DNA from: Endomychus coccineus
Taxonomy: Eukaryota; Arthropoda; Insecta; Coleoptera; Endomychidae
NCBI GenBank assembly: GCA_958510875.1
Contig: OY294068.1
Coordinates: 155,408,388 to 155,472,387, forward strand
Direction: 5' to 3'
Length of the DNA: 64,000 bases
The notes below the pieces were generated by a model. It searched no databases, was not told the origin of the DNA, and saw only the letters and a program-made list of their open reading frames with translations. The translations under genes were made by a program, and so were the position numbers. Shown here piece after piece: positions 44,330 to 55,925 of the stretch (the stretch's first letter is position 1; the number at the start of each line of letters is the position of its first letter).

Positions 44330-46005
44330 CTGGAAGACAGCTGGCGCATTCCAGGTCATATTCGCACTTCATCCCAGATGAGGTCTTTGGATTGCACAGA
44401 AATTTTGCAGGTGGTTTCTGCCTCAGCAGATATTGAGTTTCCCAAAATTTCCCATATACTTGAATAATACGCCGCCAAGAATATTTAAATTTTTTTTTGC
44501 AATTTTATTGATTGAAAATGAAGAAACGGCATTTCTTCTGTAGAAACGCATTACTGAGGCAAAAAAATATTCCAAACCATGGATTTGATGGGAAATTTTC
44601 CAAGGAATCCAACGCCGCCTTCAGAATTGGTTTATCGTATCTCGCATGCGCGCATGCTGATGGGTGGGTATCAATCTCAAATCTTACCCCAGATTCGGAT
44701 TCCTCAGAAAATTTCCTATCAATTATGTACTTTCTAAAAAATTCAATCGAATTTTGCTTGACCAGAACGCTTCAAGAGCACTACGCGTGCCCTACGTATC
44801 ATTTGATTTTCACTTCATAATCTCGTTTTGTATTCATCACGCGATGATATTATTTATCACGAAAACGTTTCGAATTTAGCGCGCCCACTGGCTTGACCGC
44901 TCACAAAGAAGAGATATCATGTCTGGATTATACACTGTTGTTTTCTAAGAATATTCGGGGTGTTAAGCGAAGTGTCGGTTTTTGCGGAGAAATAAATAGT
45001 ACAGCAAGCATAGACGCGTGCATGTTTTTTCCAATATTCAAATTTTTAGAAAGCGCGCAGCGTACGTTCCTTGATAAAAATTTAACTTCTTCTCTAAAAA
45101 AATTTTATTTAATTATTATATTTAAAAAAAATATTATCATTTTCTTTCAAAAAATGGTAAATTTTAGTATTAAAACTCATACGTATATTTTGTTTTAAAT
45201 CGGAGTTTATATTTTGAATTGATATTGACAATCGATGATTCCGATTTTTAGAACGGATCAAAAAAAAAAATGTATGAATGGCCGAGTGCAATAGCAAAAT
45301 TTGCGGTACCTTTTAGTAATGTCCGACATACAATTACAGTTGATAAAATTGACAGTGAAACAATGCAAATAAAATTAAGTCATTTGAGATAATTGTCCTA
45401 CTTTAAGTTTAAGTGATACCTAACCTCTGCTTAGTAAAATGCTTTATTTTTCAACCGATTTTCAAATTGTATTATTTCAAAAATTGAATGCAATTTTCCA
45501 CTTCTTAATAAATATCCGTTGAATCGAATAAAAAAATTTTTAGAAAGTATATAATCGATCGGATTCCGAGGAATCCGAATCTGGTGATTTGATATTGATA
45601 TTCATCAGCAACTTGAAAGAGATGGCCTAGGAATTTTTGAAAATACAGGTAATTGACTTTAGCGGCTGTGTTTGATAATTCATGCATGACCGACCCACTT
45701 TGAAGTATTCACTTTTAACTGCCTTCATACACAATTTCAGCCCGACCAAAGATATGAATTGTTGAAGAAAAATCTGTTTTTTTTTGTTTGCGCGCATGCC
45801 CGATACGATAGACCAATTCTGAAGGCGGCGTTGGATTCCTTGGAAAATTTCCCATCAAATCCATGGTTTGGAATATTTTGCCTCAGTAATGCGTTTCTAC
45901 ATTTATTTCCTGAGGCAGAAATCACCTGCAAGCTTTCAGCGCAATGAAAAGACCTCACCTGGGATGAAGTGCGAATATGACCTGGAATGCGCCTGCTAGT
46001 GTCCA
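44330..46005. mobile_element. Large foldback element, family FB2
   Basis: The right arm (about 45,540-46,005), reversed, matches the left arm (about 44,330-44,800). Shared blocks in order: GGCGCATTCCAGGTCATATT, CGCACTTCATCCCAG, GTTTCTGCCTCAG-type sequence, AAACGCATTACTGAGGCAAA, CCAAACCATGGATTTGATGG, AATCCAACGCCGCCTTCAGA and GCATGCGCGCA, then GATTCGGATTCCTC. The left arm has about 130 extra bases after 44,430. The central 700 bases hold only short frames. No transposase and no clear duplication are visible; LINE-A sequence starts immediately to the right. Confidence 0.72.
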
Positions 46006-46011
46006 ACTAAT

Positions 46012-46880
46012 TTCAAAAAAGGAAAGAAGAACCTTCCTAATAATTATAGACCCTTTGCACTATTATCTGTAATCTATAAAGTGAAGGAGAAAGCAATCAA
46101 CATCGAGCTCATCCAATACCTAGAGAGTTCTAAAATCGTGAATGACCGGCAAAAGGGCTGTCGTCAGCAGAGATCAATAGGAGACATGCTTGCTTACGTA
46201 ACACATGTATGGCAGAAATCTATTGAAAAAATGAGGAATCTCTAGCTGTAGCATTGGATATCTCCAAAGCATTTGACCTAGTCTGGCACCAAAGACTTTT
46301 TGGGAAACTTTCGTCATATGGTTTGCCGCCTAAACTTTGTCAACTACTATCGAGTTTTCTCTAAGATAGATCACTCCATGTGGTGGTTGACGGGGTATCC
46401 TCCGATGCAATGGCTATCAATGCTGGTGTTCCACAGGGATTTGTCTTGGTAGCAACTTCGTTTCTGCTCCATATGAACGATCTGCTAGAAGTGGCCACCT
46501 GTCCCGTGCACAGCTTTGCAGATGATGGTACATTTCATACCGTTCTCTCATCTGGAACCCCTATACCATCCATTGAAGTCAGGGGAGCGAGACAGAGATA
46601 GGTTGACGCATTCAATGGAGATCTGGCAAAGATTTTGAAATGGGGCTCTGATCAAACTTGCGTCTTCTCCAGGAAGGTGAATCCCACAATTCCTAATATG
46701 ATGATGTCAGGTACACCTATTCCCACGAAGTCTTCTATATCGATGAACTTGATCACCACCAACAGCACGCTCTCATGGGACGATCATGAGAGATCCATTG
46801 CGAAAACCGCTTCACAAAAACTTGGTTTTCTATTCTGTGTCAAGAGCTACTTTACATCCCTGCAGCTCCTAATAAATAAC
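46012..46880 (+). pseudogene. LINE-A reverse transcriptase, fingers to thumb
   Basis: Pieces in order: NFKKGKK-type sequence and NNYRPFALLSVIYK (RT block 1), NDRQKGCRQQRSIGDMLAYV, AVALDISKAFDLVWHQ (catalytic block A with its aspartate), YGLPPKLC, DRSLHVVVDGVSSD, NAGVPQGF, FLLHMNDLLEVA and SFADDGT (catalytic YADD-type box), KILKWGSD, ISMNLITTNSTLSW and AKTASQKLGFLF. Two or three stops and a deletion of a few codons after KWGSD interrupt it. It shows the RT core that is split in the 14,880-16,735 copy, and it is truncated at 46,880 before the C-terminus. Confidence 0.8.
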
Positions 46881-47070
46881 ATTTTTTATATTACAGTTTT
46901 TGGTAATCTGTTGTCTCAAGTCGTTTTTCGGCTGTAGAATGAATACTTTGTAGCTTCTTGAATTTCGTATTGGAAACATGTATATTCCGTTATAGTAATA
47001 CATAATTGTGATTTACATAAACTTGTAAACAGTAACAATGATCCACATGATCTGTCACAAGATTTATATA

Positions 47071-49281
47071 CAGGGTGTCCTCGAACTGCGTGGCCAAAAT
47101 AAAGCAGAAGATTCTTTGATTCGCAAAAAAAGTTGATGAGCCTTTTTACTTTTGCCTCAAGTGTCTTGTTTACCCGGTAGAGGGCTTCAAAATTGCAAAA
47201 ATAATTTTGTTTTTTCGGTATAACTTGAGAACGTGATGAAGAACTTTTACAATATTTAGCAGGTGAGTTACTGTCAATAATGGGAATTTTTGAGAGTGGA
47301 GCACAGAGCCTTAGAGACCATAGAAATGGCTCAAACTTGAGGATGTAACGGGAAAAGTGTCCAGAACTTTTTTGTGGTCAATGTAATTCACTCGATATTT
47401 TTTATGTAGATAGCTTATCTAATTTGAAAACTTTTCTTACTCTTAGAAAATTTTGATAAAATCAACGGATTAGCTTGAAAAAATTAATTTTCGAGTCTCT
47501 GCAATTTTGGCTTACTAATTTTACTTGATTAAAATACCTTAGTTGCCTTTGCTTTTCTAATGTCATTTTGCCATTTGAAGAATTTATTCTCAAAACTGTC
47601 AGTTTTTACTTTGCTTTCCGTAAAAATTTTATAAAATTATGTTATTGATTTATGGACTTTGTCGTTGCAATGGCCGGAGAAGGCAAATCGCAGAGAAACT
47701 GGACGCAGACGGACAAGAAGGAAGTTAGAGCTCGAAGAAGCGATACTGGAAGCGGTTGAAACTGAACCTGGGATAAGCACACTACGTTTGGGACTTCGTA
47801 TTGGAGCCTCAAAATCATTAGTTCATAATGTACTGAAAGAAGAACTGTTGTATCCCTATCATATTAAAACAGTTCAAGACTTATTGCCCATGGATCCAGG
47901 TCATCGGCTAGATTTCTGTCGGCTAATTGTCCAAAGACAAAACGCAAACCCTAATTTTTGTAGAAGAATTCTGTTCATGGACGAAGATACTTTCACGAGA
48001 TGTGGTCTTTTTAACCTCCATAATGAACATTTCTATGCTGATGAAAATCCTCATGAAACGGAAGTTACATATTTTCAGAATCAAACTAAAATCAATGTTT
48101 GGGTTGGAATTGTGGATAACTTTATTATTGGCCCTACCGTTATACCCGATCGATTGAACGGGGAGAACTACTTGAACTTTTTGGAACAAAGGCTACTTGA
48201 ACTGTTGGAAGACTTGCCCTTACACATTCGTCGTGGCCTGGTTTATCCATGATGGTGCACCTCCTCATTTCACATTAGCTGTGAGGCGACATTTGAATGC
48301 GGAATATCCAGATCGCTGGATAGGTAGAGGACACAATGCACCAGTGAACTGGCCGGCCCGCTCCCCTGATTTGACGCCCTGCGACTTCATTCTATGGGGC
48401 GCTTTGAAGTCGAAAGTTTATGCAGCTCCAGTAAACACACCAGAGGAATTGTTGCAACGAATTAATCATGAAGCGGATTTATTGAAGAATGATCCTGAAG
48501 TACTAGCCAGAGTTCAATCCAATTTCTTGAAACGAATTAATTTGTGTATTCAGGAAAATGGGCAACATTTCGAACAATTGATGCCTTAGCGATTTCCCAA
48601 AAAGTTTTGTTGTTTCTTTTAATTTAGCATTTGTTTTTCCTAAATAATCACATCGTTTCCCCATTTCTATTGTTTTTATTATTCGTGTTTTACCGAGATA
48701 TTAACCATTTCAGTGATTTTATAAAATTTTTAGGGAAAGCAAAGTAAAAACTGACAGTTTTGAGAATAAATTCTCCAAATGCCAAAATGACATTAGAAAA
48801 GCAAAGGCAACTGAGGTATTTTAATCAAGTAAAATTAGTAAGCCAAAATTGCAGAGACTCGAAAATTATTTTTTTCAAGCTAATCCGTTGATTTTATCAA
48901 AATTTTCTAAGAGTAAGAAAAGTTTTCAAATTAGATAAGCTATCTACATACAAAATATAGAGTGAATTACATTGACCACAAAAAAGTTCTGGACACTTTT
49001 CCCGTTACATCCTCAAGTTTGAGCCATTTCTATGGTCTCTAAGGCTCTATGCTCCACTCTTAAAAACGGCTATTATTGACAGTAACTCACCTGCCAAATA
49101 TTGTAAAAGTTCTCCATCACGTTCTCAAGTTATACCGAAAAAACAAAATTATTTTTGAAACTTTGAAGCCCTCTACTGGCTAAACAAGACACTTGAGGCA
49201 AAAGTAAAAAGGCTCATCAAATTTTTTTCGAATCAAAGAATCTTCGGTTTTATTTTAGCCACGCAGTTCGAGGGCACCCTG
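47071..49281 (+). mobile_element. Complete Tc1/mariner-like element with ~567-bp inverted repeats
   Basis: The element lies between two TA sites (47,069-47,070 and 49,282-49,283). The left end reads CAGGGTGTCCTCGAACTGCG and the right end, reversed, CAGGGTGCCCTCGAACTGCG. Inverted homology continues to about 47,638 on the left and 48,716 on the right, including TCTTTGATTCG, GAGCCATTTCTATGGTCTCT and AACTGACAGTTTT-type blocks, so each arm is about 567 bases with few differences. The transposase fills the roughly 1.08 kb between the arms. Such long terminal repeats are unusual for Tc1/mariner-like elements, whose ends are often 20-30 or about 200 bases. The close arm identity suggests a young insertion. 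Confidence 0.88.
47659..48589 (+). pseudogene. DUF4817-type Tc1/mariner transposase, one frameshift
   Basis: The first frame (47,659-48,252) carries RKLELEEAILEAVETEPGIS and LGLRIGASKSLVHNVLKEEL (helix-turn-helix), LPMDPGHRLDFCRLIV, ILFMDEDTF with the first catalytic D, then WVGIVDNFIIGPTVIPDRLN and GENYLNFL. At about 48,240 the frame shifts by one base and continues to 48,589 with WFIHDGAPPHF (second D), RWIGRGHNAPVNWPARSPDL, TPCDFILWG (third D) and a C-terminus ending ENGQHFEQLMP. All three acids are present, with 43 residues between the second and third. The position usually holding SDE in the family reads MDED. The true start is unclear: an ATG at 47,652 lies in a different frame, so part of the N-terminus may be lost. 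Apart from this one shift the protein looks intact. Confidence 0.85.
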
Positions 49282-49283
49282 TA

Positions 49284-52239
49284 TAATGAATGTAAGTAAT
49301 ACTCTTTTAAAGTTATACACCGTTAAAACTTTTTATTTAAAAAAACCATATCTAATTTAATTAATAATTATATAATTGTTGAACAATAATTTGATACAAA
49401 TTTCTTTACTTCAGCCATTTCCTATATACACCTGAGGATGATGTGCAACTATAGAACTCGAAACTGGTAGTACAAAAATGTTTAATGGATTGTGAGATAA
49501 AACCATATTAACTTCAACAATATTGAAGAATATTTTTTGCCCGTTTCAGCCTCAATTTGTAGTAGTATTTCCAAAAATTCTTGCTAGAACTTTCAATAGA
49601 CTAAAACATTAATTTTGTACGAGACGGTTTCTCGAATGAACAACATTTGAAGCTACTATACAGATTGATTTATTGCTACAAATGTTAAGTATAACATAAC
49701 ACGAACAAATAACATAATTAGAATCACAAGACAATAATTAACAATTAAAATGCTGTTATGATAACAAAACACCACGGAGTTTATTGTTGTATACGGTAGT
49801 TTCTTTGTGTAGTGGCAGAATAATCTACTATATTCATTGTGAAATACCAAGGCCTGCTATCAGCATTACAGTGTGAGACCGGTCAAGGCCCCGACATGTC
49901 TACTAAAAATAAACACACTTGCAGGTATAGTTGCGTAGGCTACCGGTTTAATTCAAATCAAATAAATATTTCTAATAGTATAATGTGGTTGGTTGTGCAA
50001 TTTATTACAAACAACAATAAACAGGAAACAGGTAAAGCGTATCCAAGACGGTGTGATTTTGATTAGCGATATTCAACAGGTTCGCCTCTGATATTATTTC
50101 AAAATTATTGAAGATAGCCTAGGTTTTCCCGACTTAAAAAAGCCTTATGGGTTTTCACTTCCCTGACTATACGTACTGTAACAGTACCGAGCGTATATTT
50201 TATAAAGTGACATCCACCGCAAGTTGTAACCCCAAATTCCAAGCTTCTGATTTCTATAATGTTTCTGTCAACTCCAGATTTAATAGTTCAAGCAAGTGAA
50301 TAGGTTTGTCTCATCGCTTATCTACCACTTGTAACAGTCGGCTGAGTATTATTATTTCAGGTAGCGTTAATACCTCATCGACGTGTTATATGAATTGAGA
50401 ATTGTTTCTTGGAACCTGGTAGGGTATCAAAGATCTTAGTTGATCTGCATTCCCTCAAGGTTGTTTAAGGTGCATAATTCAGCTCACCTGGAAGCTGTTT
50501 CTGACTACGTTGCCTCGATCCCTTCCTAGGGACTGCCTCGAATTACTTTTAATTATATCTATTCAAGCGTACATTCTGAAGGTCGTATTCGCTGATAGGT
50601 GATTGAGAATTACCAGTTAAACTCGTTAATCAAATTAAATGATAAATGTATACTGGATAAAAGTTAACAACATTTAGTACATCACAACACAACAAACGAT
50701 TATAAAATTAGTCCAAAATGTGGTTAAGGAAATGATAAAATTTAAAGACTGGTCTAATTCAGGTTCAACCCAAGTGGTAATGTGGGAAAAGGTTATCAAT
50801 GTTGCTAGTTCTACTCCTTTCGCCAGCGAGGGAGTACCAGCTCAGGTTCTCTAAGGGAATTAGAATCAGTCAGATTAATACAAACTCCGAACAGTGATCT
50901 ATTTCGCGCTCGACCACGCCGATAATTGAATGAAAGAAGGATTCCTCTCTCTCTCTCCCTCTCCTTTTCCTGATGACCTGATGTCATATCCCCTAAGTGA
51001 TCTTCGATAAGCAGACTAACTAACTGTATGGCTAGAAAGAACATAAATATTAACAAAATAAAATTTGCGAGCCGAACTTGATCTGAACCTCATTATAGTA
51101 TATCGCCGACTCAGAGGTTGAAGGGCATATAACAATTGTTCTCTACCCTTTTGGTATAATATCACAATCCCCTCTCGAATCCCTAGTAGAAGTAAGGCAC
51201 AGAAAATTTACACACTTGAATTCTACGTCAGATTAAATTATGGATGTTATCGAATTGTCACAAGATGATTTTAAGGGAGCTAACACTTTCCGCGAAACGC
51301 GACAGACGCGTAGAAGTCCAGCGCTAATTTAACCCTAGGAATAAATAACTCCTATTGCACAAGTACTACTTTTAATATTGCTTCGTAACTGGATTCTAAC
51401 TATGAGCCAATTCAATGCCCCAAACTACCGCTAGGTAACCTACCTACACCTCCGGGTTTCTTTTTTTCACAATACTACAAGCAAAATTTAATGTAGGCTG
51501 CACTCTTCTGGAGTCCATTTAATTTAAATAATTTCTTCGTTAACTGTACACTTATATGAGCACAACTTGATGCATTAATTTAATCTCTATCTAATTACTT
51601 GAATTTAATTTGTTACAATACTGACAACCGGGATATTAATTGATTTCAACAAAATATGATATTAGGAACAAAAATTAACATGGGTTAAAATTGTACTTGC
51701 CTTGACTAGAAAATTACCTGACTTGGAATCTAAGTAAAACATATGACTTGAACCATGTATTATACCTTAAGGAGTAAAAACAGGCTGAACTAGAAGTATC
51801 GCTAACCGAACGAGTAACTGGTGAAGAACTCTCAGGATATTTTACAGATTCAACTAAAAGGACTAAGCTCCATGTTATAGAATCCATAACTTTTGAAACA
51901 TTCAAAAAATAGTAGTAACATAAAATTAAATGACCAAATGGATACTTATCATTCCCCACTTGTCCAACACTTTGGTAAATAAACTCTCACACATATCCTT
52001 ATCTACCCCATCCTCCAATTTGCACCACCTTGAGATTAATTCCTAATATTTGAAAACATAATTTTAGGCTTAGCTTCAGTTGATGATTCCTAGTTTTTCA
52101 GCACAGAGTGGTGAAACAATTTGCCAGCATTATTTTCTGAAGAAATGTGTACAATTAAAAAAAATAAATGTGAGTTCAATTCTCCAACTTTCGAAAGTTA
52201 AAATAATTTTACACTACGTAAAATCTGAAACCATGGCAT
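49284..52239. other. Intergenic, no gene recognised
   Basis: Open frames do not exceed 81 codons and lack domains. A CT-rich run lies at 50,945-50,972. At 50,157-50,181 the sequence CACTTCCCTGACTATACGTA has an inverted near-copy at 53,174-53,199. The 49,430-49,520 stretch resembles a retroelement 3' end, with a GATGATG and CGAAAC pair, but does not fold convincingly. Confidence 0.45.
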
Positions 52240-52834
52240 AATCAACACCTTGGTCTATCGCCGCAACGTGATGGGTGTTATTGAGCAGGTTACTGTTGGC
52301 AGCTGCAGGGCGCCTGAGACGCTTTTCCACCTGCTGTCGGCATGACCGGCAAAAGCTGCCCAACGTACACCCATCGCCATAATGCAGCCCTACGGGTGCT
52401 GTATTATCATCTACAGTACACGTACGGTATAGACCAAGAGCCGGTGCTACCTTACATGTCAGGACCCGTTTTCGACCGTCAAGTTCATACAAGCAAACAG
52501 GCCTGACGTTGTCCTCCTTGATAAACAAACCAAGACTATGTATGTCATCTAATTCGCTGCTCCGGCAGAGAAGAACATAGTTATGGAAGAGGAGGAAAAA
52601 AGGACAAAGTATCAAGATCTCCTGTTCAAGCTTCAAACGCTATACCGTTTTAGACGGAATTCACTGCGTTCGAACATGAAAATCATTCCGATCTGTAACA
52701 ACTCGCCGGAGATCTTGATAGACCGGATGCAGAAGGCAGTCATTCTGGATTCAATAAAACTACTTAGGGTTACACGATTTGGGAACCTGAAGTTACTTAC
52801 CGACCGAAGAGGAGGAGTAACTTCGGTTAACTGA
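52240..52834 (+). pseudogene. LINE-E ORF2 C-terminus (Cys/His motif plus nuclease-like domain)
   Basis: Across frames the plus strand reads SCRAPETLFHLLSACP-like sequence and then HNAALRVLYYHLQYTYGIDQ, the C-x-E-T-x-x-H plus RHN segment found after the RT in many non-LTR ORFs. It continues NRPDVVLLDKQTKTMYVIEF and EEEEKRTKYQDLLFKLQTLY, the R-P-D...E/D-x-A-x-P block of a restriction-enzyme-like nuclease fold, then KIIPICNNSPEIL and MQKAVILDSIKLLR. The final 83-codon frame (52,583-52,834) is open; upstream parts contain stops. No RT domain is adjacent. The clade is not determined. Minus-strand frames over the same DNA are shadows. Confidence 0.6.
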
Positions 52835-53351
52835 TTTGGTTTTTCTGGCGCGATTGCTGCGATGTCATCGTAGCGAATACAATCAGAAAACACTGATTTG
52901 GTGGTTTGATGAAATACTATAATTCCATCTGAGAAATTGAAGATGGATGTCAAAAATACCACTTGAAACAGAGCTATCGAGGCCAATAACAATAGTTCCT
53001 ATTCAAACCACTTTAGAGCGATTTGCGAAATTTCAAATCCGTACGACCAATTGGAACGGTGCAATTGTCTACAGTGGGCTATATGCGCACACACAGACAT
53101 CATCTTAAAATAATCTAGATCGATTCAGAAATGCTGGAAATATTAATTTAGACCAATTACAACACTTCCCTTATACTACGTATAGTGAGGGAAGTAAAAA
53201 TAATATTTAAGGGATGTACATATTTATAGGCTTCAAGTCTTATAATAATTTGAGTTCAACGGAAAAATGAAAAGGGTGGTTGAAGACATTTAACCCAATA
53301 TTGCTGTCTCTAGGCAAAAACTTATTCTAGAAGGAAGAAAACTTTACCCAA
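52835..53351. other. Intergenic, nothing recognised
   Basis: It may include the 3' untranslated part of LINE-E. The stretch TACGTATAGTGAGGGAAGTA at about 53,178-53,197 is the inverted partner of the sequence near 50,157. Confidence 0.4.
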
Positions 53352-53727
53352 TTAGACGAGGAAATAAAGCATTCCACCTTTCGTCACTGGCGCAGTTGAA
53401 TGGAATGAAAAATTAACGAATTTCTAGAAGATGACGTAGATATCCGGTCCCAGATATCCCCAGGTATTGCAGGAGAGTTTTTGCATGTCGTAATCATCAT
53501 TAGCGACCTTTATATGCTCACTCGAACAGTTGGCAAGCATTAAAAAATAATGTTTAATGAAATTCATCGATATCCAGGGCGTCAGGACCTCCTTATACCC
53601 CGAGCACCGTCCAAGGGGACCTCAGAGAATTTTTTGGAATATTCACCTCAAGAAGTGCCCTCATAAAAATGCAATTTTTTCTGCAAAAAACAAGCGCGGC
53701 ATTTTAGTGCTTTATTTGATAGACTAA
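53352..53727. mobile_element. Foldback family FB1, deleted copy 2
   Basis: The ends match FB1 at 19,501-20,600: TTAGACGAGGAAATAAAGCA at the left and TTTATTTGATAGACTAAA at the right. The interior keeps TTTCTAGAAGATGACGT, the CCCAGGTATTGCAG block, TAATCATCA, ATCGATATCCAGGGCGTCA and GTCCAAGGGGACCT. Most of the left arm and the centre are deleted, leaving about 376 bases. Confidence 0.72.
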
Positions 53728-54899
53728 ATATGTTTAAAGGTGAACTACTACAGTTATAGCAAAACAAAATGTGCAAGAAAAGAAATGTCGTTGAAGAAAT
53801 ACTCATAAGTCAAGGACATGTGATCGAGGATGAGATTCTCCGATGACCCCTATTGTGACTTTAGTGCAACATAAATAATAATGGACTTAAATCGGTGGAA
53901 GATTTTCTTGCACATCAAACATGAAAGAAGATTGTGTAATACACTCTGAGAAATAATAATAAATCTTGAACATGACAACTCCCATGAAAATTAATCTGAT
54001 TGATTGAAATAGAATTGATTAATTTGAATTATGTTATATAGTCTCTAATAGTATATAATAATCACCTACTTAGCATAATTGCAAATCGTATCCACTGTCA
54101 CTTCTTGGATACATGTCGAATTTGCAGTTTTCGTCGTTATGAAGTATTCGTAAATTAGTCGATTGATTCAAAGTATCAAATGAACTTACCTATTAATATT
54201 AGCTGTTCTAGATGAACTATGAGCTGCTACTGTTATATGTACATAAACTTTTGAGTCATTTTCCGACCATTTTGCTAGTTGCTCTCCCTTCAACTTAGAA
54301 GTAAATACTGCACTAATATTTCCTGAAACAAACGAATGTTGATGTAATAACTGAAACTAGTAGACACAACGTAAATTATCAATTTTTTTTCAAAAATATG
54401 AGTAATATTTTCTGAAAATATTCTAAAATTAATTCAACAGCAATTTCATACTTGACAATAGTACATTTTTTTTGTCAACGTGTTGTTATAAACTGGAACT
54501 ACACACGATTTTCTTCTACTTTTCATTCATTTACAGATTTAATTGAATTATATTCTGGCTAATTCGTGAAAAGCATGATATTGTTTGTATTATGATAAAT
54601 TTACGTCGCAAAATTATCGTAATAACGACATAGGAAACACTGTTATCTATATTGTTTCAGTGTAAATGTTTGCAAGTATCCAGATAAAGTATAATTGTCA
54701 ACATTCCTTCAAATAAAGATAATTTTGAATCGAATAATAATAATTATAATAATAATCAAAAATTTCGCAATTAATAATGACCGCTATACCAAGATGACAT
54801 ATCTTATTTCAAAACAAAGAATGTCCTCAAGTCAGTAACAATAAATGACCAACAAATTTTGCATGTACAACCTACATAGATCAAGCAATAGAAGATAAT
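53728..54899. other. AT-rich intergenic, nothing recognised
   Basis: There are no frames over 60 codons with motifs and no element ends. Confidence 0.55.
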
Positions 54900-55925
54900 T
54901 TCAGGAAGTAGCCAACCTAGTATGTCACGTGATCGGGACGACATACTCATAATCGCCAGAGGAAAATTTCTGAGCACTCTGATGGACCTAATACAATCAG
55001 CCCTGACAGCACTGAATAAATGGTGTGATAAAGGGTTGAAGATTAACCCTATGAAAACAGAAATTGTAGTTTTCGCTAGAAAGTACAAAACAATAGTCAC
55101 CAGAGAATTAATCATAGCAGGTCAGGTGATTAAAATCAGCGACCAAGCTAAATACCTAGGAGTCATCTTAGACAAGAAACTTTTATGGAAACCACAACTA
55201 GAACAACAATGCTGCAAATTCACTTCAACCTTCTGGTTGAGTAGAATGCCTATTGGCCACAATTGGGGCCTCAGCCCAAATACCATAATGTGGATCTTTG
55301 AAGCCATCCTTAAGTCGAGGCTGACATACTTCTCGGTGGTATGGTGGAAAGAGCTCAAGACGACCAAATCAATCCTAGAGCATCTGAAAAAACTCATTCT
55401 AGGTGCATCCACGGGAGCTACAAAAATGCTCCCACATTCTACCTGACTATTAAAGGTGCGGCAACAAAATCTGGCCACAGACTTATATCAATAGGACTGT
55501 GGAAGGCAAACAGTAGCCACACCTCACTACCAATCAGTGGTGACAAAGACCCCATCTACTTAATGAGAACGGATGGGATGACACCACGATACACCTTTGA
55601 TAAGAAGTATTGTATAAGCATGCCCCCTAGAGAAGATCGGTTAAAAAATAACCAATCAGTCCTGCCAACCCTAATAGGCCCTGAACTCTCGAAGAGACAA
55701 CCCACTGCTGGATCAGAACACAACACTCGGGAGAGTGGAAACTAGTGAACGGTTGCAGGCAGTAGTCGAAAGCACTGCTTGGACTACACGAAAGACTGGT
55801 CTCAGCAGGTGAGGAACATACTTGAAACCGATGCCAAACTGCTGACACAGATACTCACAGGACACGAACCATTTAACTACCACCTCTACAAGATGAACCT
55901 CAGCTCAACTAGGTGCCGTACCCTT
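54900..55925 (+). pseudogene. LINE-D: RT palm end, thumb and C-terminus
   Basis: The open frame 54,922-55,446 begins at the catalytic box, here RDRDDILIIARGKF (the usual YADD is altered at its first residues). It continues LNKWCDKGLKINPMKTEIVV, KYLGVILDKKLLWKPQLEQ, WGLSPNTIMWIFEAILKSRL and TYFSVVWWKEL, which is the thumb of I/LOA/R1-type elements. Another frame gives GHRLISIGLWKANSS and DPIYLMRTDGMTPRY. RNase H is largely missing, and the end reads AKLLTQILTGHEPFNYHLYK followed by MNLSSTRCR, the post-RNase H tail. It stops at about 55,925, where the inverted copy begins. Stops near 55,446 and 55,743 break the ORF. Confidence 0.75.

Noticed and set aside
47923..48189. Minus- and plus-strand short frames inside the Tc1-like element
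   Set aside because: Shadows of the transposase. The motif-bearing frame covers the same bases.
49430..49480. CCTGAGGATGATG followed by CTCGAAAC, like a retroelement ribozyme
   Set aside because: CUGAUGA is altered to CUGAGGA and I can find no stem II. It may be a retroelement 3' end but not a supportable ribozyme.
52214..52636. Minus-strand 140-codon frame
   Set aside because: It is the antisense shadow of the LINE-E Cys/His and nuclease segments. The plus-strand frames carry recognisable motifs and this one does not.
52633..52992. Minus-strand 119-codon frame with a signal-peptide-like start (MLLASIALFQVVFLTS)
   Set aside because: It overlaps, in antisense, a recognisable LINE-E nuclease region on the plus strand. 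The hydrophobic start is in the 3' flank and nothing else supports a secreted protein.
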